NCBI GenBank assembly: GCA_021781255.1
Contig: JAJXXG010000352.1
Coordinates: 1 to 9,060 of the forward strand
DNA: 9,060 nt
Reading direction: 5' to 3'
Origin: Acidobacteriota bacterium
Lineage (GTDB): Bacteria; Acidobacteriota; Terriglobia; Terriglobales; Acidobacteriaceae
Shown here in pieces: positions 1 through 6,789 of this stretch. Numbering within the stretch: the stretch's first letter is position 1; each line of letters opens with the position of its first letter. The notes beneath the pieces are model-generated. The model had not been told where the DNA came from. It was given only the letters and a program-made list of their open reading frames with translations, and searched no databases. A program made the translations under genes and the position numbers.

Positions 1-208
1 GCGCGCCCTTGACGGCAGTCGCATCCGGCCAAATAATCCAACTATCCGGGGCAAAGGAAAAAAAGAAAATTCCGCCCGGACGATAACAAGCAGGAACGGC
101 GTTTACACAAAATCCTGAACACTACCCACGCAAAGCCCGCATAAACACTGGTGATTTCAAATCAGTTGGGTAGTCGTTAGGCTACCAGTTAAGATCAGCT
201 AAAGCCCG
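1..208. other. left-edge stretch without a recognisable gene
   Basis: No reading frame here can be recognised. Two plus-strand frames are open from the window edge: one stops at about 116 and one at about 90. Both give short basic peptides that I cannot assign, so the tail of a plus-strand gene entering from the left is possible but unsupported. From about 121 to 231 the stretch is rich in short inverted repeats, listed separately. I see no tRNA-like cloverleaf and no integrase-like sequence. Confidence 0.4.
121..174. repeat. nested inverted repeats
   Basis: A perfect 8-bp inverted repeat (ACTACCCA at 121-128, TGGGTAGT at 167-174) encloses a second palindrome, TGATTT-C-AAATCA at 152-164. A short direct repeat, AAAGCCCGC, occurs at 132-140 inside this structure and again at 201-209. 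The arrangement could be a folded RNA, a recombination or attachment site, or the end of a decayed element. The sequence alone does not decide, and small repeats like these can arise by chance. Confidence 0.35.
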
Positions 209-231
209 CTAAATCAGGGGGCTTTTCGTTT
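201..231. terminator. possible bidirectional terminator hairpin
   Basis: AAAGCCC (201-207) and GGGCTTT (219-225) form a 7-bp stem with an 11-base loop. On the plus strand it is followed by TCGTTT, a weak U-rich tail. On the minus strand the stop codon of the short frame ending at 209 lies inside the loop, and the following bases are not a clean U-run. It fits an intrinsic terminator, but the stem is short and the gene it would serve is unclear. Confidence 0.35.
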
Positions 232-400
232 GGGCGAGACGTCTGTTAGCGTCCTCGATCCACCGGCGAAGCTCTTGGTACACCTGCCCGTGCATCCCCT
301 TGGACCGTCTGGGGAAGGCTTCTTGCTTGTCTGCAGTTGCGCCTATCCGCTTGCGGATGGACTTTGCCCTGTTCCACGCGCGACGCCATGCCGCAATCCG
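209..400 (-). pseudogene. unrecognised short basic reading frame, probably a gene remnant
   Basis: A minus-strand frame ending with TAG at 209-211 reads as a coherent, very basic protein segment over its last 60 or so codons. It contains a Trp/Arg-rich stretch (IAAWRRAWNRAKSIRKRIG), then RRSKGMHGQVYQELRRW, then a charged helical tail ending SPLI. By my count about two thirds of the codons end in G or C. The only in-frame ATG is internal (the Met of KGMHG), leaving about 28 codons, and no good start exists upstream, so as it stands it lacks a beginning. It follows another protein-like fragment in a different frame, which suggests a decayed or frameshifted gene. I do not recognise the family. 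The basic composition would suit a DNA- or RNA-binding protein from a mobile element, but that is a guess. Confidence 0.3.
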
Positions 401-566
401 CCGGCTACGATACGGCCTTGATAATTTCGACGCCGTCGATCTTGAGGCCGGCGAGAGTGGCGCAGAGGCCGGGAAACTTGGGCCTCGGCTACTGCTGCCG
501 CACTTGCGGCGATATCAAGGAGAATCAGCATCGAATGCTTCCTGAAGGGTCTTGCTTCACGAACAT
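400..566 (-). pseudogene. broken protein-like fragments between the GH31 stop and the basic remnant
   Basis: Two minus-strand frames each look like protein over only part of this stretch. One, with an ATG at 531, reads MLILLDIAASAAAVAEAQ over its first 18 residues and then becomes Arg-rich nonsense. The other reads FPGLCATLAGLKIDGVEII and stops at a TAG near 402-404. The switch between frames falls near 470-480. This is what a gene with one or more frameshifts looks like. An ATG at 564-566, just after the GH31 stop, opens one of these frames but meets a TGA after 13 codons. No family is recognised. Chance open frames in GC-rich DNA remain possible. Confidence 0.25.
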
Positions 567-569
567 CAA

Positions 570-2972
570 TCAGTGTCGGACGGTGCGCGTCGCATCTTGG
601 CGCACCGTTGTTTGAACCTGTTTGCCATCGTAGGCGACCTCAGCGTTTGCCGCTCCTGTAACTTCGGCGCCGACCCCGTGTCCGCTGCTGACTAAAACGA
701 CGCGCAGTCTGCGGTGCTCGACCATACCCGGGAAAGATCCCTCTCGAGCGCCGATGGTCAAAGTGCTGGTCCGATCATCCCAGCGGAGTGGGATGACAGA
801 ATGCTGGCCCTTTTCGTACTCGTAGCCGTCGCCCGCATCTTCATAAAGGTCAAATTTGCCATCGGCTCCGCGATAAATGCGGAGCTCCATATCTCCGGCT
901 GGATCCTGCTCGGCGTACTCGATTTGCGGGCCCAGGGGCAGGATGGACCCCGCGCGCACGAAGAGTGGTATGCGATCAAGGGGCGCATCGGCTTCAATTT
1001 CGTGGCCGCCTGTGAGGGATTTGCCGGTCCAGAAGTCGTACCATGCGGCGGCCGCAGGCAGGTAGACACTGCGCTTTGTGGCGTCGGCCTTGAGCACCGG
1101 GTTGACCAGGATGGCAGGGCCGAACATGAATTGATCGCCGAGATTCCATGTGTTAGGGTCGCCGCGCCAGTCCATGACGAGGGGACGCTGGATGGTGTAG
1201 TCGTCGCTTGTCACCTTCCACGCAAGCGAATAGATATAGGGCATCAGCCGGTAGCGGAGCTTGTCGTAGCCCACGAGAATAGGCTCGACTTTGTCGAAGC
1301 TCCACAGCTCGTTATGCGGTCGATGTCCATGCGTGCGGAAGATGGGACAGAAGGTGCCGTACTCGAACCAACGCGCGTAGAGCTCCTGGAAAGCGGGATC
1401 GGCGATGGGGTCGTCGTGGGGCGGCCAGTATCCGCCTATGTCGGTGGTCCAATATGGGAATCCGGAGAGTGCGAAGTTGAGGCCTGCGGGAATCTGGTGG
1501 CTCAGGCCCCAGTAGGTGCCATAGACGTCTCCCGACCAGACGGTTGCGCCGACGCGCTGCTGACCCAGGAAGGCCGAGCGCGTGAGTAGAAAGACCCGCT
1601 TGCTCGAGTTCTGCGCCCTCCAGTGATCCTGCACTCCGAGGGTGTGAACGAGCGGGAAGATGTTGGTGAATTCAGCGCCGTTGCCGATGGCGAGCTGACG
1701 GCTGCTGAGGATGGCGTCACCCATGTGCGGCCAGTATTCTTCGGGCTCGGCGCTATCCAGCCAGAAGGCATCCCATCCCTGCTGCAGCAGCTTGCCGGGC
1801 AGACGCTCCCAATAGATGTCGCGCGCTTCGGGGTTGGTGGCGTCGTAGACGTGCGCGCCAGAAACCATCTCGTGCTTTTGATCGAGAATCTTATAAGTCT
1901 CGGACGTGGGATCGAGCAGGCCCCAGACAGAGATCATGGCGTGCACATGTTCTTTGTGCAGTGCATCGAGATCTTGCGCGACGTCGTGATAGTTGGAATT
2001 GAAGATCGGATCGCCCTCGGTCTTCCACCAGAACCAGTCCTGCACCATGGCATCCAGCGGGATATGCTCCTGGCGATAGCGCTGGGCGATGTTGCGAATC
2101 TCGTCGAGCGAGACGTAGCGGTCCTTGGACTGAAAGAAGCCATAGGCCCACTTCGGCAGCAAGGGCGCATGGCCGGTCATGGTGCGGTACTCATGAAGAA
2201 TGGCGTCGATCTCCGGGCCGTATAGGAAGTAATAATCGATCGACTTGCCTGCGATGGAAGTCAGCTTCATCTCCAACGGAAAGCGATTGTCGAAGTAGGT
2301 CAGGGCGGCCGTGTTCCACATCAGGCCGTAGCCCTTGCTCGAAATCAGCAGGGGGATCGCGACGTCGGTGTTGTTCTGTCCAAGTTCGACCGTGGCACCG
2401 CGATAGTTGAACATGCCGCTCTGGTGCTGGCCAAGCCCGTAGAGCGCTTCTGTAGCTGAAGGAGAAAAGCGGTCCGTGACGCGGTAGGTGTGGTCGCCAT
2501 TGAGTTCGACCGGCTCGTAAGTGCGCGGTATGCTGGAGCTTTCGTTCAGCAGCGATTCTCCTCCTGTCGTCCGGAAAGACAGACTGCCGCGCTCGATTCT
2601 GATGACCACCTCCAGCCGCGCAGTCTTGATGCCGGCCGTTTTCGCATCTTGGGTGAAGGTAAACGGCGCTCCGGGGCAAGATTGCTTTGCGTCGAGCATC
2701 CACGGGAGCGGAGCCGGGGAGGCGGAAGAGTCGGGCGTGGCGACGACGTGAATGACAGATTCGCTACACGCGGTCACCTCCAGGACCTCATTGCCAGTGG
2801 TGGCGCGGAATCCGTGGCTGGTCTGCTCGACTTGGGCAGGCGGAGGGCCAGGCATCTTCTGGCCGGGCATCTGCGCCCTGACCGATGGCGAGGCGACAGA
2901 GAGGAGAAACAGGATGGGCATCGCTGCCCAGGAACCACGACCCGTAAGGAGAATTCCTGCACTCGAGAACAT
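570..2972 (-). CDS. exported GH31 alpha-xylosidase / alpha-glucosidase
   Basis: Retaining glycoside hydrolase of family 31, likely to remove alpha-xylosyl or alpha-glucosyl residues from the non-reducing ends of oligo- or polysaccharides outside the cytoplasm. With the start chosen here (ATG 2970-2972) it has 800 residues. Residues 1-33 form a signal peptide with a hydrophobic core (PILFLLSVASPSV) and cleavage after VRA. A beta-sandwich domain follows to about residue 265, then the (beta/alpha)8 barrel. The barrel carries the nucleophile motif WLDSAEPE (Asp406, codon 1755-1757) and the acid/base motif WSGD (Asp482, codon 1527-1529). Further family marks are DWFWW, FRTHGHRPH and a C-terminal beta region with PLFVRAGSILP. 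Family members range from alpha-xylosidases to alpha-glucosidases and I cannot fix the substrate. No PA14-type insert is visible. An ATG at 3081-3083 would overlap the esterase gene by 10 bp and bury the signal peptide, whereas the chosen start has GAGG six bases upstream. The last nine or so residues look like an extension into foreign sequence. Confidence 0.93.
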   Translation of the reverse strand: MFSSAGILLTGRGSWAAMPILFLLSVASPSVRAQMPGQKMPGPPPAQVEQTSHGFRATTGNEVLEVTACSESVIHVVATPDSSASPAPLPWMLDAKQSCPGAPFTFTQDAKTAGIKTARLEVVIRIERGSLSFRTTGGESLLNESSSIPRTYEPVELNGDHTYRVTDRFSPSATEALYGLGQHQSGMFNYRGATVELGQNNTDVAIPLLISSKGYGLMWNTAALTYFDNRFPLEMKLTSIAGKSIDYYFLYGPEIDAILHEYRTMTGHAPLLPKWAYGFFQSKDRYVSLDEIRNIAQRYRQEHIPLDAMVQDWFWWKTEGDPIFNSNYHDVAQDLDALHKEHVHAMISVWGLLDPTSETYKILDQKHEMVSGAHVYDATNPEARDIYWERLPGKLLQQGWDAFWLDSAEPEEYWPHMGDAILSSRQLAIGNGAEFTNIFPLVHTLGVQDHWRAQNSSKRVFLLTRSAFLGQQRVGATVWSGDVYGTYWGLSHQIPAGLNFALSGFPYWTTDIGGYWPPHDDPIADPAFQELYARWFEYGTFCPIFRTHGHRPHNELWSFDKVEPILVGYDKLRYRLMPYIYSLAWKVTSDDYTIQRPLVMDWRGDPNTWNLGDQFMFGPAILVNPVLKADATKRSVYLPAAAAWYDFWTGKSLTGGHEIEADAPLDRIPLFVRAGSILPLGPQIEYAEQDPAGDMELRIYRGADGKFDLYEDAGDGYEYEKGQHSVIPLRWDDRTSTLTIGAREGSFPGMVEHRRLRVVLVSSGHGVGAEVTGAANAEVAYDGKQVQTTVRQDATRTVRH
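580..608. repeat. 9-bp perfect inverted repeat at the 3' end of the GH31 gene
   Basis: ACGGTGCGC (580-588) and GCGCACCGT (600-608) form a perfect 9-bp, GC-rich stem with an 11-base loop. It lies inside the last dozen codons of the GH31 frame, not after its stop at 570-572. No T-run follows on the minus strand, so it is not a standard intrinsic terminator. It may slow or end transcription, or protect the mRNA end. Confidence 0.45.
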
Positions 2973-2978
2973 GCTTGA

Positions 2979-2982
2979 CCTC
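2979..2982 (-). promoter_or_regulatory. ribosome binding site that decides the GH31 start
   Basis: On the minus strand, GAGG lies six bases before the ATG at 2970-2972. That ATG also puts a clean signal peptide at the N-terminus. This supports it over the longer frame starting at 3083, whose first 37 residues are charged and unlike a leader. Confidence 0.6.
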
Positions 2983-3073
2983 GACTTTCTGTTTACCGGC
3001 TTCTTAGCGTTCCGTTCATGCCCCCCAAGCCACGCGAAATCTTCTGCGACGCTGGAGCGGCTCTCCTGCGCGG

Positions 3074-4177
3074 CTAACGGCAATCTGCTGTGAAGCAGAG
3101 ATTCTTGCTGAAGAACGGCAGGACATGATTCTGGAATCGATCGGCAACGGCGCTGGTGTGTGTGCCGGGATAGATTTCGAAGCTGTTCGCGATGCCGTAG
3201 TTATCGAGAATATTGTGCAGCTTCGCGGCATCGAACCGCAGCCCGTCCTGATCGCCCACATCCATCGCGATGGCGCGGTACTGCTTGAGATTGCCGATGT
3301 ACTGATCAACGAAGGCCAGCGGCGCGTTGGCCGCGTATTTGGCCTGAATCTCCTGCACCGGAATCCCGTCCTTTGTGGGCAGGTCGAAGTAGAGCGGCGG
3401 GCTTTTCGGGTCGGGAGCCCACGCTGCCGTCGCATCCTGGGCGGCAGCGAAGCCGGGCGACTGGGCTGCCAGGTCGGCCGGGGACTTGGCAGCCGCAACC
3501 TTCTTCTCGCCGGCAATCGCGCGCTCCTTCATTTGATCGGCGGGGCCTGGTCCGCCGCCGGCCATGGGAGACATGCAGCAGGGGCTCTTGATGTAAAGTG
3601 CGCCGAAGACGTCGGAATGCTTCATGCCAATGCGCGAAGCCCCGTAGCCGCCCATCGAGTGGCCCACCAGTCCGCGGCTGGTGCGGCTGGGGATCGTGCG
3701 GTAGTGGCCGTCGATGTAGCCAACCACGTCATGCCAGATGAACTTTTCGAAGTCGCCTGTAGTGATGGAGCTTGAGTACATGGAGCCGTTGTAGATGGTT
3801 TTGGAATCGGGCAGGACAACGATCATCTCATGGGAGCCCTGCGCGAACGCGCCCTCAACCGTCTGCGGAACGTGAATCTCGTGCGTCCACTGCTCGGCGC
3901 CGATGGAATAGCCGTGTAACGCGTAGCCCGCGGGATAGCGGCGCTTCTTGTCTTTCTCGTAGCCCGGCGGAAGAAGGACGATGACATCGCGATCGACGGC
4001 GTCGCCTTCGAGATTTCCTTCGAGGGCTGTGCCGTGAATCCTGATGTGCTCGACCGTCACGGCCTTTGCGCCAGGGACAGCGTCGGGAACGTTGGTTTGC
4101 ACCTGGGCGAAGAGCTGCGGCGCCGACGGGATCGTCATTGTGTTTGCGGCTGCAAGGCATAGCTTCGCTGGGTTCAT
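3074..4177 (-). CDS. exported serine esterase (feruloyl / acetyl-xylan / enterochelin esterase fold)
   Basis: Alpha/beta-hydrolase of the putative esterase family (Fes/esterase D-like), a group that cleaves ester-linked groups such as acetate or ferulate. With the start at 4175-4177 it has 367 residues. A leader of about 25 residues ends in LFAQ, but its hydrophobic core is interrupted by Asn and Thr, so export is likely rather than certain. Visible marks are RDVIVLLPPGY (first core strand), HGYSIGAEQW (oxyanion-hole region) and the elbow GHSMGGYG with nucleophile Ser174 (codon 3656-3658). MDVGDQDGL probably holds the acid Asp, and PGTHT the catalytic His340. A Cys pair (SPCCMSP) and an Ala/Lys-rich insert follow the elbow. 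AAAAGG lies five bases before the chosen ATG. The open frame continues upstream to 4711 without a stop, but that part is a GH51 remnant, so I exclude it. The gene stops 101 bp before the GH31 start, on the same strand, which fits co-transcription and a joint role in hemicellulose trimming. Confidence 0.85.
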   Translation of the reverse strand: MNPAKLCLAAANTMTIPSAPQLFAQVQTNVPDAVPGAKAVTVEHIRIHGTALEGNLEGDAVDRDVIVLLPPGYEKDKKRRYPAGYALHGYSIGAEQWTHEIHVPQTVEGAFAQGSHEMIVVLPDSKTIYNGSMYSSSITTGDFEKFIWHDVVGYIDGHYRTIPSRTSRGLVGHSMGGYGASRIGMKHSDVFGALYIKSPCCMSPMAGGGPGPADQMKERAIAGEKKVAAAKSPADLAAQSPGFAAAQDATAAWAPDPKSPPLYFDLPTKDGIPVQEIQAKYAANAPLAFVDQYIGNLKQYRAIAMDVGDQDGLRFDAAKLHNILDNYGIANSFEIYPGTHTSAVADRFQNHVLPFFSKNLCFTADCR

Positions 4178-4701
4178 CTGGACCTTTTCTCGAAAAAGCT
4201 CGGGCTGCTGCACCGGATATGAATAAATGTTCACGCTCAAGGGGCGCAAGGGAATGGAGCCGGGCAAAGCGCCGAGCGTTTGTTCTGCGAATTGAACTGC
4301 GGGCTTTTTGTCCACCTGCACGCTCACTTCGAGCGGATAAGTATGGCTGCCGGGATTGATCGCCGGTTGATCTCCGCCGGGTGGACAAGCCGGTGTCGGC
4401 TGCGGTGAATCTCCAGTTACTTCGACCGGAATAGTGCCGAAGCAATCGCGACCCATCTTGAAGAGCAAGACAGTGGGGTTGCGGATAGCTGCGGTCCGGT
4501 TCTCACGCATCCTTGCGGTCGCGAAGGCGAGTGCGTCCATTTGAAACAGCTCCGAATCGCGGAACATCTCGCGGAGGGCCCAGGCGCAGGCAGCGACCCT
4601 CTTGCAGGAATCGCGATTGCCGCCGAAAGAGGCCCACTCGTCGATCGCAATCGGGACAGGGAGCGGCGCCCATTTTGTGCCGCTTTTTGGAAGTGTCCGC
4701 G
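4178..4701 (-). pseudogene. C-terminal remnant of a GH51-type alpha-L-arabinofuranosidase
   Basis: The minus-strand frame from 4711 downward is open and protein-like but has no start near its front. It begins with VPIAIDEW, matching the GH51 segment whose DEW motif carries the catalytic nucleophile (Glu codon 4637-4639). A helix follows (CAWALREMFRDSELFQMDA), then TVLLFKMGRDCFGTIPVEV and TGDSPQP, the usual entry into the C-terminal beta domain of GH51. It ends with TYPLEVSVQVD and LRPLSVNIYSYPV, like a GH51 terminus. Between those last two motifs about 35-40 residues of the beta domain appear to be missing. The front half of the barrel, with the acid/base Glu, is absent: the preceding M1-like gene stops at 4702-4704. 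No stop separates the remnant from the esterase, so the two are in one frame. It cannot be an active arabinofuranosidase. The identification is by motif memory without a search, and I hold it with fair confidence. Confidence 0.72.
4183..4188 (-). promoter_or_regulatory. ribosome binding site supporting the esterase start at 4177
   Basis: AAAAGG on the minus strand ends five bases before the ATG at 4175-4177. With the leader-like sequence that follows, it supports starting the esterase here rather than at the in-frame ATGs at 4567, 4540, 4510 or 4456. Those lie in GH51-derived sequence. One of them (4540) has a GGAG nine bases upstream, so translation from it cannot be excluded. Confidence 0.5.
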
Positions 4702-6753
4702 CTACTGGTTTTCAGGCCGCTTGAAGGGCTTCTGTAGATAGAGGCGGGCCTCATTGAGCGCGCCCTGGGTATTGTCGTTGGTCTGCACCGCCAGGCGGTA
4801 CTCGTTGACGGCGCGGTCGCGCTGGCCGGTGAGGTCAAAGATCTTGCCGATCTGGATATGGCTCCAGACCTCGGTCCACGGCGGCTCATCGTCGCCGCGC
4901 AGAGCGTCGCGGTAGGCGTTGACGCTGGCCTGGTAGTTGCGCTGGGTAAAGAGCACCTCGCCGATGCGGTAGCTTGCCAGGGAGCTTTGCGGATTGGCGA
5001 CGAGAGCTTTCTGGTACTGGGCCAGCGCGCCGACCAGGTCGCCCTGGGCCACGAGCTGCTGGCCCTTGAGGATGGCGATGCGGACCTGGAGATCGGGGGT
5101 GGACTTGAGCACCCAGTTTTCAGGGTCGATGGCGATGCGGCGGGGGCGGCCGAAGGTGTCAATGACAAACTGGGAGTCGGTACCGACGACGTCGATCTTC
5201 TGGTTCACGGTTTTGCCGTCGGTTTCGACGCGGACATCGACGGGCATGTTGAAGAGGTCGAGGTCCTGGGTGATGTCGCCGATGGTGCGGAAGCCCTTGT
5301 TATTCCCGAGGCGGTAGACACTGTACTTGTTTTTGAAGGTGGGTGCGCCGGTGCCATCAACCCACTGGGCAAAGAAGGGCGTCAACTCCTTCTGGCTCTG
5401 GGCGTCGGCCACCTTCTCGAAGTCATCTGTAGTGATGGAGGCATCGGTGTACTGGCTGAGCGCGCCCTTGAGGATGGCCAGAAAGGCATTGTCGCCGACT
5501 TCGCCGCGCAGCATGTGGAAGATCATGGCGCCCTTTTCGAGGGTCATGGACTGGAACTCCGGCGTGAATGGACCGAGCCGGCCTGTGCTGGACAGGGGAA
5601 TGGTGTCATAGGCAAGGGCGCCTGCGGCCACATCCTGCAGCGCGGCCTGAAGGGCGCTCCTGCCGCTTTCGTCTTCGAGGAACATCAGCTCGCCATAGCG
5701 GGACATGCCGTTGGTGATCCAAGCGTCGCTGAGGGTCTTGGGGCTGACCTCAGAGCCCCACCACTGGTGGGCAATGGTGTTGGCCAGCAGGCGGACGCCG
5801 GATTTGTCGCCGACGCGCGACCCGAGGATGGCGGCCAGTTCGGGGGCCCAGACGGCGGGCAGGGTGTCGTCGGGGATTTCGACGACGTTCAGGTGCGGAG
5901 TCTCCGGCGCGCCGAAGTCCTCGCTGAAGAAGTCGAATTCCTTGGCGGCGGTCTGAGCAAATTGATTGCCGAAGGACTGATGGGCGACCGTGAGATAGAC
6001 CTTCACGTTGCCGGGGCCGGCGGTATAGGGGCCCAGGTAGCGCCCGGCGATGACGGTGCCGGGAAAGCCGGGCTTGGTCCAGTTGAAGTCGAACTGGTCA
6101 CCCGGTTTGCCGCTGGCCAGGGTGGCGGAGTGGGATGCGCCCTGCGCGCCGCTGGCAAAGACCTTCATTCCCTGCGGAACGCGGATATGCATTTCAGCGA
6201 TGAAGCGGTCGGTCATGAAACCGACGGTGGGGAACCAGCGCGCGGCATAAAGCAGATAGGTGATGGGCTCATCAATGGCAGCGAGTTTGAGTCCCTCGAT
6301 GGGGCCATCTTCGGTGCCGGTGAGGACGCCCTCGTACTGGAAGGTCCAATGCTGCACCTGGGCCGGAGCGATTGGCGTTGCCGGGGTGACGCGGATGGTG
6401 CCGTCGGCGAGGCGTTCGCCGGTGAGGACTTTGCCGCTGTCATCGGTGATCTGCGTGACTTTGAGCGCGGGGTGGAAGCCGAAGCTGACGTCCTGCGAAT
6501 TGCCGGGGGCGGTAAAGGTGACGACAGTTTTTGCGGTGATGTGATGCGCGGCCGAGTCCAGCTCGACGTCAATGTTGTAGCCGGTGATGTTGAGAGCGGG
6601 CCGGTCAGGGCGCTGGGCGAGCAGCGACGTGGCGCAGAGAAGAAGCAGGGCCGCGATGCCCGGAAAATCGCGGCGGCGGCGCAGAGGGGAAGGTGGAGTC
6701 GTCATCATCTTCTTAAAACCAAGAGCAATCTTCATAGCGTGGCAACCCTTCAT
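4702..6753 (-). CDS. exported M1-aminopeptidase-like protein with TPR repeats, catalytic site lost
   Basis: A homologue of M1 (gluzincin) aminopeptidases that should not be a working zinc peptidase. An N-terminal Arg cluster (RRRR) precedes a hydrophobic stretch (GIAALLLLCATSLLAQ), so it is exported. Residues 50-250 resemble the M1 beta domain and 255-470 the helical catalytic domain. Numbered from the ATG at 6753, HExxH is replaced by N325-T-I-A-H329, followed by the typical QWWG. The third zinc ligand, 19 residues after H329 (Glu of the NEG motif), is Asn348 in TNG. The catalytic Tyr of the YEKGA motif is Leu405 in TLEKGA. Residues 560-670 form about three TPRs, suggesting protein binding. 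The gene lies 37 bp after lpxB. The start is uncertain: the ATG at 6735 has AAGGG ten bases upstream and gives a more compact leader. The frame is 683 codons and intact, so this is a conserved-looking pseudoenzyme rather than a decayed gene. Confidence 0.85.
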   Translation of the reverse strand: MKGCHAMKIALGFKKMMTTPPSPLRRRRDFPGIAALLLLCATSLLAQRPDRPALNITGYNIDVELDSAAHHITAKTVVTFTAPGNSQDVSFGFHPALKVTQITDDSGKVLTGERLADGTIRVTPATPIAPAQVQHWTFQYEGVLTGTEDGPIEGLKLAAIDEPITYLLYAARWFPTVGFMTDRFIAEMHIRVPQGMKVFASGAQGASHSATLASGKPGDQFDFNWTKPGFPGTVIAGRYLGPYTAGPGNVKVYLTVAHQSFGNQFAQTAAKEFDFFSEDFGAPETPHLNVVEIPDDTLPAVWAPELAAILGSRVGDKSGVRLLANTIAHQWWGSEVSPKTLSDAWITNGMSRYGELMFLEDESGRSALQAALQDVAAGALAYDTIPLSSTGRLGPFTPEFQSMTLEKGAMIFHMLRGEVGDNAFLAILKGALSQYTDASITTDDFEKVADAQSQKELTPFFAQWVDGTGAPTFKNKYSVYRLGNNKGFRTIGDITQDLDLFNMPVDVRVETDGKTVNQKIDVVGTDSQFVIDTFGRPRRIAIDPENWVLKSTPDLQVRIAILKGQQLVAQGDLVGALAQYQKALVANPQSSLASYRIGEVLFTQRNYQASVNAYRDALRGDDEPPWTEVWSHIQIGKIFDLTGQRDRAVNEYRLAVQTNDNTQGALNEARLYLQKPFKRPENQ

Positions 6754-6789
6754 GCGGGAGTCACTGATGTTGGCTTGCTTGAGCCTGAT

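Noticed and set aside
337..615. Plus-strand frame with a Cys cluster (YCCRTCGD) like a zinc ribbon
   Set aside because: Only a few Cys without the paired spacing of a ribbon, and the frame runs antisense to the GH31 end and the fragments on the other strand.
714..1589. Plus-strand frame of 291 codons opposite GH31
   Set aside because: Antisense shadow of the GH31 barrel with no recognisable motif; the opposite strand carries clear catalytic motifs.
3073..3083. GH31 start at 3083 overlapping the esterase stop (coupled genes)
   Set aside because: The extra 37 residues are charged and precede the signal peptide; the ATG at 2972 has GAGG at good spacing and a clean leader.
3747..5440. 22 of 24 bases shared between 3747-3770 and 5417-5440
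   Set aside because: Both encode a SITT(G/D)DFEK-like peptide in unrelated genes (esterase and M1-like). The match is confined to those codons, so it is most likely coincidence and not a repeat.
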